Of a stretch of DNA of 14,038 nt, positions 1-5,410 are shown piece after piece. The notes under the pieces are model-generated. The model worked only from the letters and a program-made list of their open reading frames with translations. It had not been told where the DNA came from and did no database searches. A program made the translations under genes and the position numbers. Source of the DNA: Faecousia sp. GTDB taxonomy: Bacteria; Bacillota; Clostridia; Oscillospirales; Oscillospiraceae. The stretch lies in contig JARHYV010000207.1 of the NCBI GenBank assembly GCA_029258495.1, positions 1 through 14,038 of the forward strand, given 5' to 3'. How positions within the stretch are numbered: position 1 is the first letter of the stretch; the number at the start of each line of letters is the position of its first letter.

Positions 1-125
1 CTCTTGGGATCGTGGACAAGGTCTTTTCCTTCATTCCCTTCTATGCACAGGGGTTCGGTTGGGTATGTGTCGCCATTGCAATGTACCTGCTCAGCCTGAT
101 CGTCGAAAAAATCAAAAAACACTGA
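1..125 (+). CDS. brnQ: C-terminal end of a membrane transporter, probably branched-chain amino acid carrier BrnQ (partial)
   Basis: The last 40 codons of a gene entering from the left, read in the frame starting at base 3 and ending at TGA 123-125. The visible peptide has a hydrophobic last helix (VCVAIAMYLLSLIV) followed by a basic end (EKIKKH), so the protein is an integral membrane protein. The stretch FSFIPFYAQGFGW before that helix resembles the loop 'lPlyxxGxGW' that precedes the final helix of BrnQ/LivCS Na+- or H+-coupled branched-chain amino acid symporters. That resemblance is the only reason for the name, and other 12-helix permeases are possible. A strong terminator follows at once, so this is the last gene of its transcript and is not co-transcribed with the MoxR gene. 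Confidence 0.55.
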   Translation, partial: LGIVDKVFSFIPFYAQGFGWVCVAIAMYLLSLIVEKIKKH

Positions 126-130
126 AATGC

Positions 131-164
131 AGAGCCGGATTCAAAAGAATCCGGCTCTTTTTTT
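131..164 (+). terminator. Intrinsic terminator of the upstream transporter gene
   Basis: A perfect 12-bp stem (131-142 with 147-158) closes a 4-nt AAAA loop and is followed by a run of T to 164. It lies 5 nt after the transporter stop codon and before the promoter of the next unit. Confidence 0.93.
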
Positions 165-174
165 GTAAATGGAA

Positions 175-202
175 TTGACCATGAAGAAATTTCTGGTATA
201 CT
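175..202 (+). promoter_or_regulatory. Sigma-A promoter of the moxR-VWA operon
   Basis: The -35 is TTGACC (175-180) and the -10 is TATACT (197-202), with a 16-nt spacer. It sits between the preceding terminator and the MoxR start, giving a 5' leader of only about 15-20 nt. Confidence 0.72.
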
Positions 203-225
203 GAAAAGAAAAACGGAGGAACACC

Positions 226-1116
226 ATGAATTTAGAACAGTTAAAAGAGAAACTGGATCAAGCACATTATATTTATGACGATACACTGGCAACCGTCCTG
301 TCCGTTGCCCTTCAGCTGGGTCGTCCGCTGCTGATCGAGGGTGCTGCCGGTGTAGGCAAAACAGAGATCGCAAAGGTCATGGCAGCCGCACTTGATCGGG
401 AGCTTGTGCGCATGCAGTGCTACGAGGGTCTGGATGAAAGCAAAGCCTTGTATGAGTGGAATTACCAGAAACAGCTGCTGTCCATTCAGGTCAACATGGC
501 AAACGAAGATCGGGATGCTCTGACCAAGAGTCTATTCAGCGATGAATATCTTCTTGAGCGCCCGCTCCTGCGCTCCATCCGCTCCGAAAAGCCCGTCGTC
601 CTGCTCATTGACGAGATCGACAAGGCAGACGAAGAATTTGAGGCCTTCCTGCTGGAGCTGCTGTCTGAAATGCAGGTTTCTATCCCCGAGGTAGGGACGA
701 TAAAGGCAAGATCCATTCCTTTTGTGGTGCTGACCTCCAACCGCGCCCGTCCCCTGTCCGAGGCACTGCGCCGCCGCTGCGCCTATCTGTACATCCAGTA
801 TCCGGATGTGGAAAAGGAGCTTGCCATTCTCCGTGCCAAGCTGCCCCATGTGGATGATCGGCTGTGCGTTCAGGTGGCTGCTGCTGTGGCAAAGCTGCGC
901 AGCAATGAGGCAATTTTGAAAAAGCCCTCCATTGCCGAAACACTGGATTGGGCCGCTGCACTCGATGCCTTGGGCATCAGAGAGCTGACACCGGATGCCC
1001 TGCGCCGCACGGCAGGTTTCGTTCTGAAAAACAGCGAGGATCTGGCTGCCGTTGAAGACATCGACCCTTCTGCCCACAGCTGCAGCGGTCACTGCGGAGG
1101 ACATCACCATGGTTGA
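226..1116 (+). CDS. MoxR-family AAA+ ATPase
   Basis: A 296-residue AAA+ ATPase of the MoxR/CoxD branch. These proteins use ATP hydrolysis to remodel or mature partner complexes and usually act with a VWA-domain protein encoded next to them, as here. Visible motifs: Walker A GAAGVGKT (39-46), Walker B VVLLIDEID (124-132), sensor-1 Asn172 in LTSNRARPLSEALRRRC, and the basic cluster of the arginine-finger region just after it. The start is set by GGAGG at 215-219, 6 nt before ATG. There is no signal peptide or membrane segment, so it is cytoplasmic. The C-terminus is odd: the last 13 residues, HSCSGHCGGHHHG, are rich in Cys and His. They are written by bases that also carry the ribosome binding site and first codons of the VWA gene, which overlaps by 8 nt. 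The client of the pair is unknown. Confidence 0.9.
   Translation: MNLEQLKEKLDQAHYIYDDTLATVLSVALQLGRPLLIEGAAGVGKTEIAKVMAAALDRELVRMQCYEGLDESKALYEWNYQKQLLSIQVNMANEDRDALTKSLFSDEYLLERPLLRSIRSEKPVVLLIDEIDKADEEFEAFLLELLSEMQVSIPEVGTIKARSIPFVVLTSNRARPLSEALRRRCAYLYIQYPDVEKELAILRAKLPHVDDRLCVQVAAAVAKLRSNEAILKKPSIAETLDWAAALDALGIRELTPDALRRTAGFVLKNSEDLAAVEDIDPSAHSCSGHCGGHHHG
1096..1100 (+). promoter_or_regulatory. Ribosome binding site fixing the VWA gene start
   Basis: GGAGG lies 8 nt before ATG 1109 and inside the end of the moxR gene. An in-frame ATG at 1052 would add 19 residues but has no Shine-Dalgarno sequence, so 1109 is preferred. Confidence 0.8.
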
Positions 1117-2383
1117 GCCTGAGGTCTATCTGGAGAAAATTTCTCTTTTCTCTCGGATGCTGCGGCTGTACGGCATGGCCGTCGGCCCTCAGGAAACTGC
1201 GGATGCCTGCCAGATCTTGATCCATTTCGGTCTTGACGACCGAAATCAGGTCAAAACTGCGCTGCGAACCGTCTTTGCCAAATCCCGGGAGGAACAGGAT
1301 ACCTTTGACCGGGTCTTCGACGGTTTCTTTATCTCAGAGGATGCCATGCGTCAACAGGCACAGCAGGAGCAACAGCAGCAGGCCCAGATGGAACAGGCAC
1401 GGCAGGAGGCGGAAAAAGACCTGCAATTCAACGGGCAGCCCCTGGAATTGACCCAGGAGCAGCGCGATGCCTATATCTCCATGTCCCAAGAGCAGCGGCA
1501 GAAACTGCGCAACTTCATGGATCGCTATAAGGGAAATGTTGAGCGCAATCCCAATCTCTATGGCAACTTTATCCACTCTGTATTTGCAAGAGCCATTCTT
1601 GAGCAGCAGATGCTCATGGAAAATGCCGGAACCGGATGCGAAAGCTCCGATCCGGAGCTTGGTCTTCTCTATCGGGACATCTCCCAATTCAAGGATACCG
1701 AGATCCCGAAAGCCATCTCCATCATCCAGACCATCTCTCAGCAGATCAACAGCGAACTGTCCGCCAAGCGAAATCGCGGCGGACATTCCGGCGCACTGGA
1801 TTTCCGCAAGACCATCCGCAAGGGTCTGGAAACAGGCGGCAGCTTTTACCGGCTCCGCTACCGCAAAAAAAGGCAGCGCAAAAAGCACCTTGTTATTCTG
1901 TGTGATGTATCCGGCTCTATGATGCAGTTCTCCGAATTTGCCCTTCGGTTCATCCAATCCCTGAATCAGGTATCCGAAAGCTCCCGGACTTTCCTCTTTT
2001 CCGAGGACATTTTTGAGGCAGATCCCTTCCACCTGCAAAATATGGATCTATTCCGAACCTATGTAAAGGAGTCCGGTGCCTATGGACGGGGCACGGATCT
2101 GGGCAGCGCACTGGAAACTCTGTGCAAAAAGCAGCCCTCCATCCTGAATGCCTCCACCACCCTGCTCATCCTCTCCGACACAAAGACCGTTGATCAACCC
2201 CGGGCAATTCAGGCCCTGCTGGAGGCAAAGCGGCAGTCAGGACGCATGATCTGGCTCAATCCCATCCCGGAATCCAAATGGCAATATCTTCGCAGCGTTC
2301 AGATCATGGCGTCGGTGTGTCCGATGCTTTCGTGCAGCACGCTCCATGCTCTGGCCGATGCCTGCAAAAAGCTTGCACTATGA
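1109..2383 (+). CDS. VWA-domain protein, CoxE-like, partner of MoxR
   Basis: A 424-residue soluble protein with a C-terminal von Willebrand factor A domain of the CoxE type (VWA proteins paired with MoxR ATPases). The metal-ion-dependent adhesion site is complete: DVSGSM at 266-271, Thr329 in GRGTDLGSA, and Asp357 in LILSDTKT. It should therefore bind a divalent cation and hold a partner protein. The N-terminal half is helical and includes a Gln/Glu-rich segment at about 81-107, likely a coiled coil, followed by a basic linker (RYRKKRQRKKH) just before the VWA domain. No signal peptide or transmembrane helix is seen, so it should be cytoplasmic with the ATPase. The 8-nt overlap with the ATPase gene implies translational coupling. 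No enzyme gene that the pair might mature (such as a molybdenum hydroxylase) is in the window, so the substrate stays open. Confidence 0.87.
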   Translation: MVEPEVYLEKISLFSRMLRLYGMAVGPQETADACQILIHFGLDDRNQVKTALRTVFAKSREEQDTFDRVFDGFFISEDAMRQQAQQEQQQQAQMEQARQEAEKDLQFNGQPLELTQEQRDAYISMSQEQRQKLRNFMDRYKGNVERNPNLYGNFIHSVFARAILEQQMLMENAGTGCESSDPELGLLYRDISQFKDTEIPKAISIIQTISQQINSELSAKRNRGGHSGALDFRKTIRKGLETGGSFYRLRYRKKRQRKKHLVILCDVSGSMMQFSEFALRFIQSLNQVSESSRTFLFSEDIFEADPFHLQNMDLFRTYVKESGAYGRGTDLGSALETLCKKQPSILNASTTLLILSDTKTVDQPRAIQALLEAKRQSGRMIWLNPIPESKWQYLRSVQIMASVCPMLSCSTLHALADACKKLAL

Positions 2384-2384
2384 C

Positions 2385-2421
2385 AAAAAGTCTGTCACCG
2401 CAGCATGGTGACAGACTTTTT
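2385..2421. terminator. Bidirectional terminator between the VWA gene and lrgB
   Basis: A 15-bp stem (2385-2399 with 2407-2421) around a 7-nt loop has A residues on the left and T residues on the right. It can therefore end transcription from both convergent genes. It overlaps the lrgB stop codon. Confidence 0.9.
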
Positions 2422-3113
2422 TAATACAAGAGAGAAAAAATCGATGCGCCGAAAACCGTCAGGATCCCTGCAACGGCAATGGACAAGCTGCTCATTGCCC
2501 CTTCCACTTCCCCAAGCTCCATGGCCTTTGCCGTGCCCACGGCATGGGATGCCGTTCCGATCGCCACGCCTCTGGCAATGGGATCAGAAATTTTGAGCAG
2601 CTGAAAGACCGTTTCTGCAAACACATTGCCGAAGATCCCGGTGATCAGGATCACCGCAACCGTAATGGGCACATAGCCGCCCAACTGGGCGCACACATCC
2701 ATACCGATGGCCGTTGTAATGGATTTGGGCAGAAAGGTCACATATTCCGCATGGCTCAGCTGAAACAGCACAGCCAGCGCAAGAATGGTGCACAGACTGG
2801 TGACCACACCGGAGAGGATCCCCGCCAATACCGCTCTGTGATTTTTCCGCAGGAGGGAAATCTGCCGGTATAAAGGGATCGCCAGACAGATGGTCGCCGG
2901 TGTCAGCAGATAGCTGATATACTTCGCCCCATCGTAATAGGTTTCGTACGGCACATCAGCCGCAGCCAATGCCCCAATACACAGCAGCATGGAAATCAAA
3001 ATCGGGTTAAACGCTGCATGCCGCAGTTTGCTTTTCAGTACAGACCCGATCCCATAAGCCACGAAGGTCAGCGTCAGTCCAAAGTAAATGGAATTCTCGA
3101 AAAAATCAGACAT
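2421..3113 (-). CDS. lrgB: LrgB family membrane protein
   Basis: A 230-residue polytopic membrane protein of the LrgB/CidB/YohK family. Recognisable stretches are FLPKSITTAIGMDVCAQLGG, which carries the family's 'PKSxTtpia' signature, and GVAIGTASHAVGTAKAMELG, which carries 'GxxsHgiGTarA'. LrgB works with LrgA. The pair was first described as antiholin-like and has more recently been linked to pyruvate uptake in Bacillus and Streptococcus; either role fits here. Its ATG overlaps the end of lrgA by 8 nt, with a GGAGG about 12 nt upstream inside lrgA, so the two are coupled. No LytSR-type two-component regulator lies beside it. Confidence 0.92.
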   Translation of the reverse strand: MSDFFENSIYFGLTLTFVAYGIGSVLKSKLRHAAFNPILISMLLCIGALAAADVPYETYYDGAKYISYLLTPATICLAIPLYRQISLLRKNHRAVLAGILSGVVTSLCTILALAVLFQLSHAEYVTFLPKSITTAIGMDVCAQLGGYVPITVAVILITGIFGNVFAETVFQLLKISDPIARGVAIGTASHAVGTAKAMELGEVEGAMSSLSIAVAGILTVFGASIFSLLY

Positions 3114-3486
3114 GCTCAGACTCTCCCTCCTGCTGCTCCGGCACAGGGTGTTTCACCATTTTTTCCGTCACCTTTCCCGAAACCGCCATGACCACAACCG
3201 TGGACAGAGCAATCACAAACAGATAGGTGAACAGTGAATTCTTGACCAATCCCCAGGAATTCATCAGTCCCACTGCCGCCGGAACGAACATGATCGGCAT
3301 GATCTGAACAAGGAAATTCCCCACATCCTCCACAGCGGAAAGCGGAATAAATCCTGTCTGTAATCCGGCAAAGAGGATCCCGATCCCGTAGATACTGGCA
3401 GGGATCGGCAGCGGGATCAAATAGCTCATCAGCTCCGCTCCAAATGTAATGGCTAAAATAATGCCAAATTGTTTGATATATTTCAT
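3106..3486 (-). CDS. lrgA: LrgA/CidA family membrane protein
   Basis: A 126-residue, four-helix membrane protein of the CidA/LrgA family (holin-like fold), partner of LrgB. The family core is present: the segment PLPIPASIYGIGILF near the N-terminus, then a motif around VEDVGNFLVQIMPIMFVPAAVGLM. The start is ATG 3486, preceded by GGAGGA with normal spacing. A longer reading frame begins 20 codons earlier, but that extension runs back into the tRNA terminator and has no ribosome site. Only about 60 nt separate the start from that terminator, and I see no convincing promoter in them. Confidence 0.92.
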   Translation of the reverse strand: MKYIKQFGIILAITFGAELMSYLIPLPIPASIYGIGILFAGLQTGFIPLSAVEDVGNFLVQIMPIMFVPAAVGLMNSWGLVKNSLFTYLFVIALSTVVVMAVSGKVTEKMVKHPVPEQQEGESEHV

Positions 3487-3544
3487 AGTTCCTCCATCGT
3501 CACATCTGCTGCCTGCGCAATACAGGCGCACTCCGTCCGGTCGC

Positions 3545-3578
3545 AAAAAGTCCTCGTTGCTTTTCGCAACGAGGACTT
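3545..3578 (-). terminator. Intrinsic terminator of the tRNA operon
   Basis: Read on the minus strand, a 13-bp perfect stem (3566-3578 with 3548-3560, GAAAA loop) ends in five T (3549-3545). It lies 4 nt past the encoded CCA end of the tRNA-Trp gene. Confidence 0.9.
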
Positions 3579-3581
3579 CTG

Positions 3582-3657
<76 letters not shown>

Positions 3658-3690
3658 ATATATTTCCAAGGCTCTTGGGCCTGAACACAC

Positions 3691-3767
3691 TGGTGGGCCT
3701 TCAGGGATTCGAACCCGGGACTATCCGGTTATGAGCCGGAGGCTCTAACCAACTGAGCTAAAGGCCC
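3691..3767 (-). tRNA. tRNA with anticodon CAT (elongator Met, or lysidine-type Ile)
   Basis: A complete 77-nt cloverleaf with an encoded CCA. The acceptor is GGGCCTT/AAGGCCC with discriminator A, the anticodon stem TCCGG/CCGGA, the loop CTCATAA and the anticodon CAT at 3733-3731. It is not the initiator, because the acceptor starts with a paired G-C and the anticodon stem lacks the three G-C pairs of initiator tRNA. Elongator Met is favoured. Ile2, in which C34 becomes lysidine, cannot be excluded by eye. Confidence 0.95.
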
Positions 3768-3801
3768 ATATTTCTGGGCGGTTAAGCACCATACGCATGG
3801 T

Positions 3802-3830
3802 ATTTTACCATCCGATCCCTGAATTGTCAA
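3802..3830 (-). promoter_or_regulatory. Consensus promoter of the tRNA operon
   Basis: On the minus strand, a perfect TTGACA (3830-3825) stands 17 nt from TAAAAT (3807-3802). Directly downstream is a short palindrome, ACCAT-4 nt-ATGGT (3788-3801), over the expected transcription start. Confidence 0.9.
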
Positions 3831-3854
3831 GATATATTTTACGATTTTGTGAAG

Positions 3855-3884
3855 AAATGCGCACGGCAGGAACCGTGCGCATTT
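3855..3884 (-). terminator. Hairpin terminator after the exonuclease gene
   Basis: A 12-bp perfect stem (3873-3884 with 3855-3866) with a 6-nt loop lies 4 nt past the exonuclease stop. The following T tract is short and interrupted (TTTCTTC), so termination may be incomplete. Confidence 0.65.
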
Positions 3885-3888
3885 GGGA

Positions 3889-4878
3889 TCATTCCTCAGG
3901 AACCGACTCCACCGAAGTCCGGCGGCGGCGACGGCGGCGACGGGTGCTGCGGCGCTCCGGCTCTGCCTTTTCCACTCTGGTGCGGTATGCATCCGCGGCC
4001 TCTGAGGTAGCCTCGTAGGTCAGTCTGCTCACCCGAACCAATCCGTCCGGCTGTTCCGACAGGCGGATCCGAATGAGGAATTTTCCATGCTCCGGGCATG
4101 TGGCAAGATCCATATAGCGATGGCCGGCCTGAGCAAACCATCTGGAGCTGAGCATCTGTCTGCCGCAGGTGGGGCAGAGATTTTCAGGCCCGGACATCAG
4201 TGCCAGAGCCGCATGCTTGTCTGCAACATCATAAAACACCTTCCGGCCGATGCAGCCGGGCAGCTCCGCTCCATGAAAGCCGTTATCGTGGCTCCTGAGT
4301 GCCTGAGCATACTCCTCCATTCCGCGGCGCAGATCCAGTCTGGCACAGATCAGTGCGGTATGGTAGGCATCTCCCAGTGCATCGTGGGCAGGACGCGTAG
4401 CCTCTATTCCAAAAATTTCCATAGCGGTCTTCAGTGCCTTCTGAGCGGTGGAGCCGTCCGTCTGGGCATTGAACATCATCTGGGCATTGAACCAAATGTT
4501 GATCCAGTCTGTGGGCAGTCCGAACAGCTGAAGATTCTCACGCAGGATGCCAATATCGTCAAAGCCCCATGTGAGGAACACCACATCGTCACCGCACCAC
4601 TGCCGAAAGCGATCCATCGCCTCTGGGAAGGAGATCCCCTCTGCCTTCAGCCGGGATTCCTTGATACCAGTGAGCTTGCTGACTCTGCGGTTCAGTGTGC
4701 GGTAATACTTCGGACGGATCATCACCTGAAATTCATCTGCAACCTGCTGATCCTGTGTAACACGAACCGCACCGATCTGAATGATCTCACCGCGGATCTG
4801 TACCGGCAGCACCTTGCGTGCAGAGGGAGAACCAGGCCATGGCTGATTCCATTCCATATCTAAAACAATATAGTCCAT
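3889..4878 (-). CDS. DEDDh 3'-5' exonuclease with zinc-ribbon-like segment and poly-Arg tail
   Basis: A 329-residue protein. Residues 1-185 form a DnaQ/KapD-type exonuclease domain with all four metal ligands and the general base: Asp7 and Glu9 in VLDMEWNQ, Asp107/108 in WGFDD, and His165 and Asp170 in HDALGDAYHTA. Such enzymes remove nucleotides from 3' ends of DNA or RNA. Residues 235-264 hold CPTC and CPEH, four likely zinc ligands 23 residues apart, a possible nucleic-acid-binding ribbon. The C-terminus is very basic, with eight consecutive arginines (313-320), and then ends acidic (ESVPEE), suggesting RNA or DNA tethering. The family core is usually about 180-210 residues, so the second half is an added module. 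The start is supported by GAGG upstream. The substrate is not predictable from sequence alone. Confidence 0.85.
   Translation of the reverse strand: MDYIVLDMEWNQPWPGSPSARKVLPVQIRGEIIQIGAVRVTQDQQVADEFQVMIRPKYYRTLNRRVSKLTGIKESRLKAEGISFPEAMDRFRQWCGDDVVFLTWGFDDIGILRENLQLFGLPTDWINIWFNAQMMFNAQTDGSTAQKALKTAMEIFGIEATRPAHDALGDAYHTALICARLDLRRGMEEYAQALRSHDNGFHGAELPGCIGRKVFYDVADKHAALALMSGPENLCPTCGRQMLSSRWFAQAGHRYMDLATCPEHGKFLIRIRLSEQPDGLVRVSRLTYEATSEAADAYRTRVEKAEPERRSTRRRRRRRRTSVESVPEE
3919..3942 (-). repeat. CGR trinucleotide tract coding eight arginines
   Basis: Eight consecutive CGN-type codons, seen on the plus strand as three CGG, CGA, two CGG, CGA and CGG triplets, encode Arg313-320 of the exonuclease. 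Near-perfect triplet repetition makes the run prone to length change by slippage, which would alter the tail without breaking the frame. Confidence 0.8.
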
Positions 4879-4911
4879 ATTGAAACCTCAGTTCATTTTA
4901 TCCTAGGGTAT

Positions 4912-4941
4912 ATGATACCACATCTCATGTTCATCTGTAAA
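4912..4941 (-). promoter_or_regulatory. Promoter of the exonuclease gene
   Basis: On the minus strand, TTTACA (4941-4936) and TATCAT (4917-4912) have an 18-nt spacer. The -10 lies within a perfect short inverted repeat, GGTAT-ATG-ATACC (4907-4919), which might be an operator. Confidence 0.65.
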
Positions 4942-4983
4942 CCTTTCAGAAGGATTCTTTTCCGAAGATCCTGATTTTCAGTC

Positions 4984-5038
4984 TGCCGATCCTTGTGTGA
5001 CATTGTCACTAAGCACCTTCTTGACAAAGGGATCGGCA
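4984..5038 (+). repeat. Nested inverted repeats upstream of the copper promoter
   Basis: Outer arms TGCCGATCC (4984-4992) and GGATCGGCA (5030-5038) are perfect complements 37 nt apart, and the right arm fills part of the -35/-10 spacer. Between them, GTGAC-ATT-GTCAC (4997-5009) is a perfect palindrome centred 18 nt upstream of the -35. These are distinct from the CsoR operator and could bind a second regulator. Confidence 0.6.
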
Positions 5039-5049
5039 AGGGGTATAAT
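5021..5049 (+). promoter_or_regulatory. Consensus sigma-A promoter of the csoR-copA operon
   Basis: TTGACA (5021-5026) and TATAAT (5044-5049) match the consensus at all 12 positions, with the ideal 17-nt spacer. A promoter this strong needs tight repression, which the operator just downstream can supply. Confidence 0.95.
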
Positions 5050-5052
5050 CAA

Positions 5053-5071
5053 AATACCCCCCAGGGGTATT
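5053..5071. promoter_or_regulatory. CsoR operator
   Basis: A perfect 19-nt palindrome, AATACCCC-CCA-GGGGTATT, begins 4 nt after the -10 box and covers the expected transcription start. It matches the TACCCC/GGGGTA type of CsoR site known from other Gram-positive bacteria. Bound CsoR would block initiation, and Cu(I) would release it. Confidence 0.88.
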
Positions 5072-5091
5072 AAAGTCCGGAGGTGAGATCC

Positions 5092-5388
5092 ATGAATGAA
5101 TGCTGCCACGATAAAATGACGCTCCGCAGCGATGAACAAAAGAAAAAGCTGATCAATCGTCTGTCCCGACTGGAAGGTCAGATCCGTGGGATCAAGGGCA
5201 TGATTGAGGACGATGCCTATTGTACCGATATTCTGGTTCAAAGCGCCGCCGTCGGTGCGGCGATCAACGCATTTAACCGGGAACTGCTCGGCAGCCATAT
5301 CCGAGGCTGTGTCGCAGAGGATATCCGCAGCGGCAACGACGAGGTCATTGAGGATCTGCTGAATACACTATACAAATTGATGAAATAA
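5092..5388 (+). CDS. csoR: CsoR-type copper-sensing repressor
   Basis: A 98-residue all-helical DNA-binding protein of the CsoR/RcnR family. The three Cu(I) ligands of true CsoR are present: Cys44 (DAYCTDIL) and the H-x3-C pair His69/Cys73 (SHIRGC). The conserved N-terminal stretch RLSRLEGQIRGIKGMI is intact. This ligand set separates it from nickel-sensing RcnR and persulfide-sensing CstR. An extra CCH at residues 4-6 might also touch metal. The start is ATG 5092, 8 nt after GGAGG (5079-5083). A GTG three codons earlier lies within the ribosome site and is rejected. It is the first gene of its operon, directly behind the operator it should bind, and 22 nt before copA. Confidence 0.93.
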   Translation: MNECCHDKMTLRSDEQKKKLINRLSRLEGQIRGIKGMIEDDAYCTDILVQSAAVGAAINAFNRELLGSHIRGCVAEDIRSGNDEVIEDLLNTLYKLMK

Positions 5389-5410
5389 TAAGAGAAAGGA
5401 AGGAGATACT

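Noticed and set aside
1052..1108. N-terminal extension of the VWA protein from ATG 1052
   Set aside because: No Shine-Dalgarno sequence and a low-complexity leader, while ATG 1109 has GGAGG at 8 nt.
1334..2038. 234-codon open frame on the minus strand
   Set aside because: Antisense to the VWA gene; its leucine runs are the complement of Gln/Glu codons.
3487..3546. 20-codon N-terminal extension of LrgA
   Set aside because: It would start within the tRNA terminator and lacks a ribosome site. The conserved protein begins at ATG 3486.
4087..4863. 258-codon open frame on the plus strand
   Set aside because: Antisense shadow of the exonuclease gene, which has all its catalytic motifs.
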